A stretch of DNA of 64,000 nt from Luteolibacter luteus (lineage in GTDB: Bacteria > Verrucomicrobiota > Verrucomicrobiia > Verrucomicrobiales > Akkermansiaceae). Within the stretch, counting starts at the first letter, position 1, and every line of letters begins with the position of its first letter. The DNA is taken from NCBI RefSeq assembly GCF_012913485.1, contig NZ_CP051774.1:806001-870000 (forward strand), written 5' to 3'. This document shows positions 1 through 9,336 of the stretch, piece after piece. Made by a program: the position numbers and the translations under genes. The notes under the pieces were generated by a model that did not search any database, was not told the origin of the DNA, and worked only from the letters and a program-made list of their open reading frames with translations.

Positions 1-122
1 GCGGCTTCTCGATTGCGCTGGATTCCTTCGGACGCATCATCCGTTCAAGGGCTGACGTATCTCCCGGAGACATCGTCCGGACCAAGGTCAAGGATGGCGA
101 GATCCGGAGCGTGGTGGAATGA
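1..122 (+). CDS. xseA: Exodeoxyribonuclease VII large subunit, C-terminal end (partial)
   Basis: Only the last 39 codons are in the window, in the frame that starts at base 3 and ends at the TGA at 120-122. The tail reads GFSIALDSFGRIIRS, then a DVSPGDIVRTKVKDGEI segment. This matches the C-terminal beta-strand region of XseA, where a 'rGYsi' motif is followed by 'pGd...l.dG'. XseA is the large subunit of the single-strand exonuclease that trims DNA to acid-soluble oligonucleotides. No small subunit (xseB) gene follows on this strand. The call rests on a short tail. Confidence 0.7.
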   Translation, partial: GFSIALDSFGRIIRSRADVSPGDIVRTKVKDGEIRSVVE

Positions 123-208
123 GGTGAGCCCTCACGACGGTTGGGAAGGACGGAATCCAAGCACATTGGATTGATTTTCCGCTTTTGGTAACGGTTTCCG
201 TCACATTT

Positions 209-231
209 GCCCCCATAGGGGCCTTTTCCTT
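209..231 (+). terminator. Possible weak terminator after xseA
   Basis: A 5-bp GCCCC/GGGGC stem with a CATA loop (209-222) is followed by CTTTTCCTT. It lies between the end of xseA and the start of sucC. The short stem and interrupted T-run make it weak. Confidence 0.35.
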
Positions 232-280
232 GACCCCAACGGCTCGTCCCTTAGCGTCGCCGCGATTTTCCGACGGCCCC

Positions 281-1462
281 ATGAACATCCACGAATACCA
301 GGCGAAGGAGCTTTTCGACCGTTTCCAAGTCCCTAGCCCGAAAGGCAAAGTGGCATCCACCCCGGAAGAAGCGGCCGCAGCCGCCAAGGAATTCGAGGGC
401 GCCAAGCTCGTCATCAAGGCCCAAGTGCACGCCGGCGGCCGTGGCAAGGGTCACTTCAAGAACGGCTTCCAAGGGGGCGTCCACCTCATCGAGTCCCCGC
501 AGCAAGCCTCCGAGTTCGCCGGCAAGATGCTCAATGAGACTCTTGTGACCATCCAGACCGGTGAGGCCGGCAAGCTGGTCCGCAAGGTGATGGTGGCCGA
601 GGCCGTGGACATCACTCACGAATACTACCTTGCGATCCTCATGGATCGCGGCACTTCCCGCCCGGTAATTGTCGCCTCCACGGAAGGCGGCATGAGCATC
701 GAGGACGTGGCACATAACACGCCGGAGAAGATCATCCGCCAGTTCGTCCACCCGCTCCTCGGCCTGCAAGGCTACGAGATCCGCAAGCTGGCCGGAGCGC
801 TCGGCATGCATGGCGACATCGCCAAGCAATTCGGCAAGCTGCTTTCCAATCTCTACAAGCTCTTCATCTCGCTCGACTGTTCGATGGTCGAGATCAACCC
901 GCTGGTCACCACTCCGGACGGCCGCGTGCTGGCACTCGATGCCAAGTTCGGCTTCGACGACAATGCGCTCTACCGCCACCCGGAAATCGTGGCCATGCGC
1001 GACAAGGAAGAGGAAGACCCGCGCGAGGTCGCCGCTTCCGAGTATGAGCTCAACTACATCGGCTTGGATGGCAACATCGCCTGCCTCGTGAACGGTGCCG
1101 GGCTTGCCATGGCCACCATGGACATCATCAAGCACTACGGTGGCGAGCCTGCGAACTTCCTCGACGTGGGCGGCGGTGCTTCCAAGGAGCAGGTCACCGC
1201 GGCCTTCAAGATCATCCTGGCCGATCCGAACGTGAAGGGCATCCTGATCAACATCTTCGGCGGCATTATGGACTGTAACGTGATCGCCGAAGGCGTGATC
1301 GCCGCGGCCAAGGAAACCGGCCTCCCGATCCCCCTTGTTGTCCGCCTTGAAGGCAACAACGTCGAGCAGGGCAAGGCCACGCTCGACGCCAGCGGCCTGA
1401 ACATCGTCTCGGCCAGCACTATGGCGGACGGTGCGCAAAAGATCGTGGCAGCCGTCGCCTGA
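281..1462 (+). CDS. sucC: Succinyl-CoA synthetase (ADP-forming) beta subunit
   Basis: This is the beta subunit of the TCA-cycle enzyme that interconverts succinyl-CoA and succinate with nucleotide phosphorylation. The 393 residues match the usual 385-395. The N-terminus [12 protein letters not shown] is the family signature; the frame is open further upstream, but those 32 codons resemble no SucC and are excluded. An ATP-grasp domain fills roughly residues 1-240, with [11 protein letters not shown] for nucleotide binding and MVEINPLV for metal binding. The C-terminal flavodoxin-like ligase domain carries FLDVGGGA and [10 protein letters not shown]. It is the first gene of an unusual sucC-VOC-VOC-sucD group. 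Confidence 0.97.
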   Translation: MNIHEYQAKELFDRFQVPSPKGKVASTPEEAAAAAKEFEGAKLVIKAQVHAGGRGKGHFKNGFQGGVHLIESPQQASEFAGKMLNETLVTIQTGEAGKLVRKVMVAEAVDITHEYYLAILMDRGTSRPVIVASTEGGMSIEDVAHNTPEKIIRQFVHPLLGLQGYEIRKLAGALGMHGDIAKQFGKLLSNLYKLFISLDCSMVEINPLVTTPDGRVLALDAKFGFDDNALYRHPEIVAMRDKEEEDPREVAASEYELNYIGLDGNIACLVNGAGLAMATMDIIKHYGGEPANFLDVGGGASKEQVTAAFKIILADPNVKGILINIFGGIMDCNVIAEGVIAAAKETGLPIPLVVRLEGNNVEQGKATLDASGLNIVSASTMADGAQKIVAAVA

Positions 1463-1483
1463 TGCGCTTACCGGTATCCCGCT

Positions 1484-1888
1484 ATGAAAGGAATCGGCAT
1501 TAAAGAAGCAGGCTTCACGGGATATCCGGCCCTCGATATCGAGGAAACGCGCAAATTCTATCGCGAGATCATCGGCCTCAAGGAGGGCATGGTCTTCGAT
1601 CACGAAGGAAAAGTCGGCTGGGTGGAATTTGAAATCCCCGGCGGACATACCCTCGCCATCGCACAGGCAAATGAGCAGTGGCAGCCAAACCCCGGGGGCG
1701 GCGGCCTCTGCTTCGAGATGGAAGATCTCGATGCCGCGGTGGAAAAATTGAAAACCGCCGGAGTGAAGATCTATTTGCCGATCCAGGATTTCCCGATCTG
1801 CCGCATGGCGCTGATCTCCGATCCAAGCGGTAATACGGTTGCCCTTCACCAGAAGAAGCCGAACCACCCGGAGTGTGGGGGACACTAA
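1484..1888 (+). CDS. VOC superfamily (glyoxalase/bleomycin-resistance fold) protein 1
   Basis: The 134-residue protein is a single vicinal-oxygen-chelate module: an N-terminal DIEETRKFYREIIGL segment, a central beta strand with VGWVEFEI (Glu as a likely metal ligand), and a C-terminal ISDPSGNTVALHQ strand. VOC proteins bind a divalent metal and act on varied substrates, so no substrate can be assigned. It starts 21 bases after sucC and ends 13 bases before a second VOC gene, so it is almost certainly co-transcribed with sucC and sucD. It lacks the IDHIGIAV start of methylmalonyl-CoA epimerase, so I do not assign that function. Confidence 0.85.
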   Translation: MKGIGIKEAGFTGYPALDIEETRKFYREIIGLKEGMVFDHEGKVGWVEFEIPGGHTLAIAQANEQWQPNPGGGGLCFEMEDLDAAVEKLKTAGVKIYLPIQDFPICRMALISDPSGNTVALHQKKPNHPECGGH

Positions 1889-1901
1889 TAGATCAAAGGT
1901 C

Positions 1902-2279
1902 ATGAAAGTCACCGAGATCGCTTTCTCCTGCTACCCCGTTACCGACATGGCGCGCTCCATCGCCTTCTACGAAGGCGTGCTAGGCCTGACCAAAACCATG
2001 GACCACGAGATGGAAGATGGCAGCGGGCACTGGGTCGAGTTCGACATCGGGGCGGGCACGCTAGGCCTCGGCAAAACGCCGGGCTGGGAGCCTAGCCCGA
2101 ATGGCTGCACCGTCGGACTTGAGGTCGAAGACTTCGAGGCCGCCGTCGCCAAGGTCCAAGCCGCCGGTGTCACGGTGACCATGGGTCCACTTGAAACCCC
2201 GGTCTGCCACATGCTCATGATCTCCGATCCTGACGGCAGCCCCCTCATCATCCACAAACGCAAGCCCGGCCACGCCTGA
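1902..2279 (+). CDS. VOC superfamily protein 2
   Basis: This 125-residue VOC protein resembles its upstream neighbour ([35 protein letters not shown]) and probably arose by tandem duplication. The ATG at 1902 is chosen because [19 protein letters not shown] begins the conserved first strand; the frame is open upstream only because it overlaps the previous gene. The two modules may pair, since VOC active sites form from two such units. Substrate unknown. Confidence 0.85.
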   Translation: MKVTEIAFSCYPVTDMARSIAFYEGVLGLTKTMDHEMEDGSGHWVEFDIGAGTLGLGKTPGWEPSPNGCTVGLEVEDFEAAVAKVQAAGVTVTMGPLETPVCHMLMISDPDGSPLIIHKRKPGHA

Positions 2280-2325
2280 AGGCTCCGTTCCTCTTTCCTA
2301 CCGACCACTTCCCCACAGTTCCGCC

Positions 2326-3222
2326 ATGGCCATCCTTGTTGACGAAAATACCAAGCTCCTCGTGCAGGGCATCACCGGAAGTTTCGGTGCCCGGCACGCC
2401 TCGCTCTCCCTCGACTACGGCACCAAGCTTGTGGCCGGCGTGACGCCGGGCAAGGGCGGCCAGAACTTCGCGGACTTCGTGCCCATCTTCGATACCGTCG
2501 CACAAGCGGTGAAGGAAACCGGTGCTACCGCTTCCGCGATCTTCGTGCCCCCGCCATTCGCAGCCGACGCCATCCTTGAAGCAGTGGACGCAGGCGTTGA
2601 CCTCGTGGTCTGCATCACGGAAGGCATCCCGGTGATGGACATGATGCGCGTGAAGGAAGCGATGAAGGGCGCCAAGTCCCGCCTCATCGGCCCGAACTGC
2701 CCCGGCCTCGTGACCCCTGGCTACGGAGAGAAGTCGCACGGCGGCTGCCGCATCGGCATCACCCCGAGCCAGATCTGCAAGCGCGGCAACGTGGGCGTGG
2801 TCTCCCGCTCCGGCACCCTTACCTACGAGGCGGTCTTCCAGTTGACCCAGCTCGGCTACGGCCAGAGCACGCTCGTCGGCATCGGCGGCGACCCGATCAA
2901 TGGCACCAGCCACCTCGACGTGCTGCAAATGTTCAACGAGGACCCGGAAACCGAAGCAATCATCATGATCGGTGAAATCGGCGGCAACGCGGAAGTCGAA
3001 GCCGCCCGCTGGGCCAAGGATCACTGCAAGAAGCCGATCGCAGGCTTCATCGCCGGTGCGACCGCGCCTCCAGGACGCCGCATGGGCCACGCCGGTGCGA
3101 TCGTCGGCGGCGAGGAAGACACCGCGCAGGCCAAGAAGCGCATCCTCGCCGAGTGCGGCATCGCCGTTTCCGAAACGCCAAGCGACATGGCGAAGACACT
3201 GCTCGAGCGCTGGGGCAAGTAA
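2326..3222 (+). CDS. sucD: Succinyl-CoA synthetase (ADP-forming) alpha subunit
   Basis: This is the alpha subunit, which binds CoA and carries the phosphohistidine. The 298 residues are a normal length. An N-terminal CoA-binding Rossmann domain contains [19 protein letters not shown] and SRSGTLTYE are conserved ligase-domain motifs. The phosphorylated histidine is His255 in [11 protein letters not shown]. It is separated from sucC by the two VOC genes, whereas sucC and sucD are normally adjacent. A strong terminator follows. Confidence 0.97.
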   Translation: MAILVDENTKLLVQGITGSFGARHASLSLDYGTKLVAGVTPGKGGQNFADFVPIFDTVAQAVKETGATASAIFVPPPFAADAILEAVDAGVDLVVCITEGIPVMDMMRVKEAMKGAKSRLIGPNCPGLVTPGYGEKSHGGCRIGITPSQICKRGNVGVVSRSGTLTYEAVFQLTQLGYGQSTLVGIGGDPINGTSHLDVLQMFNEDPETEAIIMIGEIGGNAEVEAARWAKDHCKKPIAGFIAGATAPPGRRMGHAGAIVGGEEDTAQAKKRILAECGIAVSETPSDMAKTLLERWGK

Positions 3223-3242
3223 GCCACCGCCGTCCTTTTCCA

Positions 3243-3280
3243 AGGCGCGACCGCATCCGTGGTCGCGCCTTTTTCTTTTT
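3243..3280 (+). terminator. Rho-independent terminator of the sucC-VOC-VOC-sucD unit
   Basis: A perfect 10-bp stem AGGCGCGACC/GGTCGCGCCT (3243-3252 and 3261-3270) with an 8-base loop is followed directly by TTTTCTTTTT. It lies 20 bases after the sucD stop. Confidence 0.92.
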
Positions 3281-3491
3281 CCGCATTCGGCAGTTTAGTC
3301 TCACAGGCGACACAGCCTTACGGGATCGCAAGCATCGAGCGGTCAAGAAAGCTCATCTGACGTTGCAAATCGCGCACCATGAGCCCCATGAATCGGACTG
3401 GTGGATAATTGCGAAAAAATGGTGCTGAACGATATGCGGCGAGGGTTGCCAGCCGCGGTTGGTGCCGTTATCGCCCCGCCTTTCGTTCCAC

Positions 3492-4976
3492 ATGAAGCGT
3501 GTAGAAACCATCGCGGAACCGGACGTCGTGTTGATCGGCGGCGGAATCATGAGTGCCACCCTCGGCGTGCTGCTGCATGAGCTGGACCCCACGCTGAAGA
3601 TCCAGATCGTCGAGGCACTCGCCGAAGTCGCGAGGGAAAGCTCGAATCCCTGGAACAACGCAGGCACCGGCCACGCCGCCCTCTGCGAGCTGAACTACAC
3701 GAAGGAACGGCCGGATGGATCCGTGGACATCTCGAAGGCGCTCGAAATCAACGAGGCTTTCGAGCTCTCCAAACAGTTCTGGGCCTACCTCGTGCAGCGC
3801 GGCCTTTTGCCTGATCCCGCGGACTTCATCACCGCGGTGCCGCACATGAGCTTCGTCCATGGCAAGGCGGACCAAGCATTCCTGCGCCGCCGCTACGAAA
3901 CGATGAAGAGCCATCATTTCTTCGCGGAGATGGAATACGCGGAGGATCGCACCACGATCCGGAAATGGGCGCCGCTTCTGCTGGACGGACGTGCCGCTGC
4001 AGAACCTCTTGCCGCGACACGTGCGGAGGGAGGCACCGATGTGAACTTCGGGGCGCTTACCCAAAGCCTCGTCGATCACCTCGCCTCGCGGGACGTCGTG
4101 AAAATCGCCACCAGCCACCAGGTTCGCGATATCCGCCGCAAGCGCGATGGCCGCTGGGAGCTCACCGTGCGAAACCTGAAGAAGAACATCAATCGCTCCA
4201 TCACTGCGCCCTTCGTCTTCGTCGGTGCAGGTGGGGCCTCGCTGCCGCTCTTGCAGAAATCGAAGATTCCCGAGGGCAAGGGCTTCGGAGGCTTCCCGGT
4301 CAGCGGACAGTTCCTCGTCTGCGACAACCCGGAAATCGTGAAGCGCCACCACGCCAAGGTCTACGGCAAGGCTGCCGTCGGCGCTCCGCCAATGTCGGTG
4401 CCGCACCTCGATACCCGCATGATCGACGGGAAGAACACCTTGCTCTTCGGTCCCTTCGCAGGCTTCTCGCCGAAGTTCCTGAAGTCCGGCTCGCTCTTTG
4501 ACCTGCCGGGTTCGGTGAGGCTCTCGAACCTCGTGCCGATGCTTGCGGTGGGAAAGGACAATCTCGATCTCACCCGCTATCTCATCGAGCAGGTGATGCA
4601 GAGTCCCGAGGACCGGCTCGAAGCGCTACGTGAGTTCTTCCCCGCAGCGGAGCTGGCCGACTGGCACCTCCTCACCGCGGGCCAGCGCGTGCAGATCATC
4701 AAGCAGGACGCGGACAAGGGCGGTGTCCTTCAGTTCGGCACGGAGATCGTGGCCGCGGCGGATGGCTCCATTGCCGCGCTCTTGGGCGCTTCACCTGGTG
4801 CCTCGACCGCCGTGGATGTGATGCTGGACATCATCGGAAAATGCTTCAGCAAGCGCCTCCCGGGATGGAAGGCAAAGCTCCGCGAGATGGTCCCCTCCTA
4901 TGGAAAGAGCCTGCAGAACGATGTGGATCTTTATCGTTCAGTGCGGGCGAAGGCCGACAAGGTGCTGGGGCTGTAA
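3492..4976 (+). CDS. mqo: Malate:quinone oxidoreductase
   Basis: This FAD-dependent, membrane-associated enzyme oxidises malate to oxaloacetate and passes electrons to quinone. With the ATG at 3492 it has 494 residues, close to the family norm. A TTG at 3459 would add 11 residues that look non-coding. Visible motifs are the FAD-binding [14 protein letters not shown] near residue 12, [21 protein letters not shown], and the C-terminal [12 protein letters not shown]. It has its own transcription unit after the sucD terminator and meets the next gene tail to tail. Confidence 0.97.
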   Translation: MKRVETIAEPDVVLIGGGIMSATLGVLLHELDPTLKIQIVEALAEVARESSNPWNNAGTGHAALCELNYTKERPDGSVDISKALEINEAFELSKQFWAYLVQRGLLPDPADFITAVPHMSFVHGKADQAFLRRRYETMKSHHFFAEMEYAEDRTTIRKWAPLLLDGRAAAEPLAATRAEGGTDVNFGALTQSLVDHLASRDVVKIATSHQVRDIRRKRDGRWELTVRNLKKNINRSITAPFVFVGAGGASLPLLQKSKIPEGKGFGGFPVSGQFLVCDNPEIVKRHHAKVYGKAAVGAPPMSVPHLDTRMIDGKNTLLFGPFAGFSPKFLKSGSLFDLPGSVRLSNLVPMLAVGKDNLDLTRYLIEQVMQSPEDRLEALREFFPAAELADWHLLTAGQRVQIIKQDADKGGVLQFGTEIVAAADGSIAALLGASPGASTAVDVMLDIIGKCFSKRLPGWKAKLREMVPSYGKSLQNDVDLYRSVRAKADKVLGL

Positions 4977-4978
4977 AT

Positions 4979-5545
4979 CTACTCCCCCAGGATCTCCCGT
5001 AGCTTCGCGAAGAGCGTGGAGAAGGTGTCATCCCCGGTCACCGGGACAGCACCGGCCCGAGTTCCTTCCGGAGGTTCAGGCAAGGTAACCCAGCTACGGC
5101 ATCCGCCGTACTTCGCTTCATAGGGGAAATCCCACGGCTGCGCCAAGGCCTCGACTCGGACCAGCGCCACATGAATGCTGCCGCTGCTCATCCCCTTTCC
5201 TTCCCAATCGAAACGCTGGCGGATCGTCTCCTCGGTCCAGATATGGTAGGGCTCGAGGGCGGCAACCTTGTCCCAATCGGTGAGCGTCTTCGCCCACAGA
5301 GCTTCGCAGTAGTGCGTGATGCTCACCGTCTCACCGGCAACCCATTCCGGCTTGGCAACTATATTGCCCTCACGGACGAATTGGTCCTGATTGTGGAAAC
5401 GGGTAGGGAAAAGGAAGAAGGACTCTTGGGCAAAGGAGAATCCCGCACGGCCCTCGTGGATGCCACCTTTCCGCAAAATGATCGATTGCCGGCCGCTCGC
5501 GAGAGCATCGCACACCACTTGCCATTCCTTGAAGCCGCTTGCCAT
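4979..5545 (-). CDS. DUF1802 family protein
   Basis: The 188-residue protein matches the DUF1802 pattern: it begins GFKEWQVVCDAL, continues SIILRKGGIHE, and has a FFLFPTRFHNQ segment. It has no signal peptide or membrane segment. Function is unknown. It is the last gene of a minus-strand run and ends two bases from the end of mqo. Confidence 0.8.
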   Translation of the reverse strand: MASGFKEWQVVCDALASGRQSIILRKGGIHEGRAGFSFAQESFFLFPTRFHNQDQFVREGNIVAKPEWVAGETVSITHYCEALWAKTLTDWDKVAALEPYHIWTEETIRQRFDWEGKGMSSGSIHVALVRVEALAQPWDFPYEAKYGGCRSWVTLPEPPEGTRAGAVPVTGDDTFSTLFAKLREILGE

Positions 5546-5613
5546 GGCTTTGGGGTAACGCCGGGATGCCTCGGCCTCAATGGCAATTTGCCGGAGCGGC
5601 CTACAGAGCTCGG

Positions 5614-7500
5614 TTATTTCAGGAGCTTGTCGAAGAAAGGAAGCGCAGCCTTGTAGATCGCCTCATGGCCTGCCGCAGTCGGGTGCTGCCCATCGGCAGT
5701 TTCAAACCTGACCGCCCCGAGATCAACGAGACGCGTCTGCTTGTCCTCCGTGCCCTGAAGGTAGGCATTGACCGCCGCGGAGACCTCGTCGCGCGCACGC
5801 CCGGAAACCGGAACCATCACCACAATCCTCGTCTCCGGAGAGCAACGCCCGCGGAGCTTGGTCAAACCAGCGATGACAGTTTCCGCTTTCGGAGCACCGT
5901 TCTCACCCAGATTGACAAGAACGACTTGGGGACATGGCTGCAGCTTCTCACCCGTCAGGCGGGACTTGGTGCTCGTGATCTGGTCGACAAGCGCCGCCAG
6001 CTCCGGGTTATGCCCGAGTCCGCCGCCCCATGCATAACCTCCGAAGGCTAGGCGCGATTCACGATAGCCGTAGTGCTCCGCAAGCAAATGGCCGTAACTT
6101 GCCCGGGCATCATCGGAAGCCGCCCATTCATCGTCAGGCGGCCGCCCTTGACTACCGGAGTAAGCGGCAGCGTCACCCGAAAGGATCGAGTCGCCGACGT
6201 TCAGCCACAGTGGCGCCGTAGCTGGCACGGTCAACCGGCACTTCGCCGCAACAGTGAATCCGGTAATGCTTACCGCATTCGGAGGAACCTCGCCGGTGAA
6301 GCGATCCTCAAAGGGCGAGAGCCCCTTGATGTAGAGATTGATCACAGGATTCGCAGCGGAGTCGGAAAGCAACAATTCTCGCTCACCCGCTGCCAATTGA
6401 TGGGTCTGGACCGGCCCCTTGTTCACGGTCCACGCGAGAATGGGGAAGCGCAGCGGTGAGGAATAGCCGAGCTTGCTCGTATCCACGTTGAGGACAACCC
6501 GCTTCGTCCCCACAAAGGCAAATTTGAAATCGGCACCGCAAACCGAAGAATGAATCCCCTTGGCGTTGCGAATCCAGTTGAGCGGCGAGATCCCCGCAAG
6601 AACCTGAGGATCGCCGGACGGAATGAACTTGGAAGCCGCGGAGACCTCCTGCTTCAGCATCCCGATTTTCTCCAGCCACTTCAGCGAGGCTGCCTGCCAG
6701 GCATCCCATGATGGCCCCTTGTAGCCATTCAGCCCATGGCCGCCATCGGGCAGTTCCAGATACTCGTTCTCCACTCGATGAGCCTTGAGCGCGGCCACGA
6801 AGAGTTCGCTATTCTTCGGCACGACAACCGCGTCGTCCTTGGCATGGGCCAGGAAGGCCGGCGGGGACTTCGCGGTGACCCGCTTCTCGCTGGAGTATTC
6901 TTCGATCAACTCCTTCGAGGGATCAGGGCCCAGCAGATTGTTCCGCGAGCCTCCGTGACCTGGCTCGGTCATCGTGATCACGGGATAGATCAACATCGCG
7001 AAATCCGGACGTGAGCTAAAGCGGTCGACCGGGTCCTTGGCCTTCGCATCGCCGGAGTCGAAATGAGTCGCCGCCGTCGAAGCGAGATGACCACCCGCCG
7101 AAAAGCCGATGATTCCCAGTCGGGCCGGATCGATCTTCCAATCCTTCGCATGGGACCGCGCGAGGCGGATGGCGCGTTGCGCATCGAGCAGCGGAACCTT
7201 GTTCTTTCCCTGCGGCAACCGGTACTCGAGCACGAGCCCGGTGATCCCATGGGAATTCAGCCAGCGGGCAATCCCATGACCTTCCCCGTCCGTCACAAGT
7301 CCCCCGTAGCCACCACCGGGACAAATGATCACCGCCACGCCATTCGGCTGCTCCGCCTGATGAACGGTCAGCGTCGTGGTGGCCGGCGTCTCGCCACCTT
7401 GGCCATCGGGAGCCTTTTCGCCGGGCCAGACAGGAATGCGCTCGGGATCGCCAAAACATAGACCGCAGAAGGTCAGGAACAGCAACAAGGGTTTCATCAT
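5614..7500 (-). CDS. Secreted two-domain esterase: alpha/beta hydrolase fused to a CE2-like SGNH domain
   Basis: The 628-residue protein starts with a signal peptide (MMKPLLLFLTFCGLCFG). Residues ~20-285 are an acetylxylan-esterase/BD-FAE-like alpha/beta hydrolase with oxyanion PGGGYGG, nucleophile Ser134 in GFSAGGH, AKDDAVV supplying Asp and GGHGL supplying His. Residues ~290-628 look like carbohydrate esterase family 2: a beta-sandwich followed by an SGNH hydrolase with NVGDSI (block I) and DGQHPTAAGHE (block V Asp/His). The fusion predicts an extracytoplasmic enzyme removing acetyl groups from polysaccharides with two catalytic centres. It sits 15 bases after yraN. The family of the second domain is inferred from motifs. 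Confidence 0.82.
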   Translation of the reverse strand: MMKPLLLFLTFCGLCFGDPERIPVWPGEKAPDGQGGETPATTTLTVHQAEQPNGVAVIICPGGGYGGLVTDGEGHGIARWLNSHGITGLVLEYRLPQGKNKVPLLDAQRAIRLARSHAKDWKIDPARLGIIGFSAGGHLASTAATHFDSGDAKAKDPVDRFSSRPDFAMLIYPVITMTEPGHGGSRNNLLGPDPSKELIEEYSSEKRVTAKSPPAFLAHAKDDAVVVPKNSELFVAALKAHRVENEYLELPDGGHGLNGYKGPSWDAWQAASLKWLEKIGMLKQEVSAASKFIPSGDPQVLAGISPLNWIRNAKGIHSSVCGADFKFAFVGTKRVVLNVDTSKLGYSSPLRFPILAWTVNKGPVQTHQLAAGERELLLSDSAANPVINLYIKGLSPFEDRFTGEVPPNAVSITGFTVAAKCRLTVPATAPLWLNVGDSILSGDAAAYSGSQGRPPDDEWAASDDARASYGHLLAEHYGYRESRLAFGGYAWGGGLGHNPELAALVDQITSTKSRLTGEKLQPCPQVVLVNLGENGAPKAETVIAGLTKLRGRCSPETRIVVMVPVSGRARDEVSAAVNAYLQGTEDKQTRLVDLGAVRFETADGQHPTAAGHEAIYKAALPFFDKLLK

Positions 7501-7515
7501 CGCTCTTACGGAAGA

Positions 7516-7893
7516 TCAGAAGGCATTTTCCACACGTCTCACCACCGGCTTCTCCCCGTGGGTCAGAATCACTTCGATCACATCGAAACGCCACGGGATC
7601 TCCCGCGTGCCCAACAGGCGCAGCCAGGCATTTGCCCCGCGCTCGATGAGCCTCTCCTTCTCTCGTCCCACGGCATCCAAGGGACGACCAAGACCTCCGG
7701 CCCGCCGCGTCTTCACCTCGGTAAAAAGCAGCAGCTTCCCCTCCCGGGCCACGATGTCCACTTCTCCGCCCATCGGGCCCTTGAAGTTGCGGTAGATCAC
7801 CTTGGCGCCATTCGCGGTCAGCCAGGCACGCGCGATCTTTTCGCCCAATACGCCGATCGCCGCAGAACCGATCCCGGCCCCCTCAGCAGTCAC
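7516..7893 (-). CDS. yraN: YraN/UPF0102 family endonuclease-like protein
   Basis: This small restriction-endonuclease-fold protein shows LGEKIARAWL, GGEVDIVAREG, LLLFTEVKTRR and a C-terminal WRFDVIEV, the UPF0102 core with the D...EVK nuclease-like signature. The frame is open up to 8010, inside rnhB. I chose the GTG at 7893 because it gives 125 residues, the normal length, and an 11-base overlap with the rnhB stop. An ATG at 7956 is the alternative. Adjacency to rnhB is common for yraN. The cellular role is poorly known. Confidence 0.88.
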   Translation of the reverse strand: MTAEGAGIGSAAIGVLGEKIARAWLTANGAKVIYRNFKGPMGGEVDIVAREGKLLLFTEVKTRRAGGLGRPLDAVGREKERLIERGANAWLRLLGTREIPWRFDVIEVILTHGEKPVVRRVENAF

Positions 7894-8506
7894 CAAGTTG
7901 CAAGGTGAGTTGAGCGACCGGTTGAAACGTGCGGCGATGAATGCGGCAAGGCCCATGGCGTCGAAGCGCTTCGAGATGCTCCGGCGTACCATAGCCCATG
8001 TGCCGTTCAAAGCCGTATTCCGGAAACTCCCGGCCCATTTCGGTCATCAGGCGGTCCCGCGACACCTTGGCAATGATGCTGGCCGCCGCGATCGAGAGCG
8101 AAATGCCATCTCCCCCCACCACGCCATCATGCGCGAAAGGAAAGTTCGGCACCCGCAAGCCGTCGATCAGGCAGTGATGGACCTTCTTCTTCAGCCCCTG
8201 CACCGCACGCGCCATCGCGGCATGAGTCGCACGCAAAATGTTGATCTGCTCGATCTCCTCGGTCTCCGCGTAGGAGAGACACCAGAAAACACGGCGATCT
8301 TTGATGATGATCTCGTAGAGCTTCTCCCGTTTCGCGGGCGTCAGCTTCTTCGAATCGTCCAAGCCCTCGCAGCACCAGCCGGAGGGAAGGATCACGGCGG
8401 CAACCGCCACCGGTCCGGCGAGAGGTCCCCTACCCGCTTCATCCACGCCGGCGACCCATTTCAGGCCGCGGGCGCGGAGAGCGGATTCCAGGGAGTCGTC
8501 AGGCAC
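7883..8506 (-). CDS. rnhB: Ribonuclease HII
   Basis: RNase HII cuts the RNA strand of RNA-DNA hybrids and single ribonucleotides in DNA. The signature VAGVDEAGRGPLAGPV near residue 18 carries the catalytic Asp-Glu pair. LDDSKKLTPAKRE and AAASIIAKVSRDRLM follow in the expected order. The 207 residues are typical. It begins 7 bases after the CAP-domain gene and overlaps yraN, so the three are probably one operon. Confidence 0.97.
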   Translation of the reverse strand: MPDDSLESALRARGLKWVAGVDEAGRGPLAGPVAVAAVILPSGWCCEGLDDSKKLTPAKREKLYEIIIKDRRVFWCLSYAETEEIEQINILRATHAAMARAVQGLKKKVHHCLIDGLRVPNFPFAHDGVVGGDGISLSIAAASIIAKVSRDRLMTEMGREFPEYGFERHMGYGTPEHLEALRRHGPCRIHRRTFQPVAQLTLQLGDC

Positions 8507-8513
8507 CCGGGCA

Positions 8514-9083
8514 TCAGAACGCCCGCATGCGATTGGTCAATGACATATGAGAGTGATCCTCGGACGCGAAGATCTGCGTGGCAAATACCGTCCCATCCGA
8601 ATCGACGACAGCGCCGATGCCGGTGGCATTCCAAGAGCCCTTCATGTTCTTCATGTGGCCGGAGGAATTTTTCCAAGCATTGACCAGAACGGCGGCGGAG
8701 TTACCGGCGGAACCGGAACAGGTGCCGATGTTCTCGCCCACGTTACTCATCTTCATCATGCGCTGGGCAGCCATGGCCCGCTCCTCGAAGCCGTAGTGGG
8801 TGAGGTTCGACTTGCCGAATTTCCCGCGATTCTGACGCATGAACTCGCAGTGCTGCTGGGCCATGCGGTCAAGACCGGCGTGACGCTTGAGCTCCGAACG
8901 GCCATTGGAGGCGCGAAAGGAGTTCACTTGGGAGTAGATGTTTCCCACAAGGGAACCATCCGACTTGGAGACCGAGGCATGCGAGGCCATCGGCACGGTG
9001 GTGGTGGATAGCTGCGGGCCACACGACGCAAGCATCGTGGCTCCGGCAGCGACCACCCAGAGGCGGCTGGGTGTGATTTTCAT
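8514..9083 (-). CDS. CAP-domain (SCP/PR-1-like) lipoprotein
   Basis: A lipoprotein signal (MLASC, Cys21) precedes a CAP domain at residues ~48-170. Recognisable elements are VNSFRASNGRSEL, LDRMAQQHCEFM, HYGFEERA, VGENIGTCSG, NAWKNSSGHMKNM and a closing FATQIF strand. CAP proteins are extracellular and of varied, mostly unproven function. It is the first gene of the minus-strand run with rnhB and yraN, downstream of an unusually AT-rich leader. Confidence 0.9.
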   Translation of the reverse strand: MKITPSRLWVVAAGATMLASCGPQLSTTTVPMASHASVSKSDGSLVGNIYSQVNSFRASNGRSELKRHAGLDRMAQQHCEFMRQNRGKFGKSNLTHYGFEERAMAAQRMMKMSNVGENIGTCSGSAGNSAAVLVNAWKNSSGHMKNMKGSWNATGIGAVVDSDGTVFATQIFASEDHSHMSLTNRMRAF

Positions 9084-9120
9084 GTAAGGGACAGCACCGG
9101 AACCTTCTCAAGGGCAGCTC

Positions 9121-9251
9121 GAAATATAAAGGAAATTTTATATTCCGCTCCGGTTGCGCACTACCAATCCGTTTATTTTGATAAAAATCAAAACCTTACA
9201 GCCTAACGGTTCGCCGTGAATCTACGCAGTCCGGAACTCCTTAAAATAAGG
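9121..9251. repeat. AT-rich leader with three inverted repeats
   Basis: Three perfect hairpins lie within 131 bases upstream of the CAP lipoprotein: AATATAAA/TTTATATT (9123-9144), TTTTGAT/ATCAAAA with an AAAA loop (9176-9193) and CCTTA/TAAGG (9239-9251). The region is strikingly AT-rich compared with the GC-rich genes around it. It probably holds the promoter and regulatory sites for the minus-strand run. Confidence 0.5.
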
Positions 9252-9336
9252 CATTTTGCACTATCAACAGGGAGCGAACAAAGTCCCGCACCGCCCCGAT
9301 TCAAGCGGCCGCCAAATATGCAAAAGATCTAACAAG

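Noticed and set aside
1484-1888. VOC gene as methylmalonyl-CoA epimerase
   Set aside because: Tempting because of sucCD, but the N-terminal and internal epimerase motifs are missing.
251-1912. A 553-codon open frame antisense to sucC and the first VOC gene
   Set aside because: Composition is that of a complementary frame, and it crosses two recognised genes.
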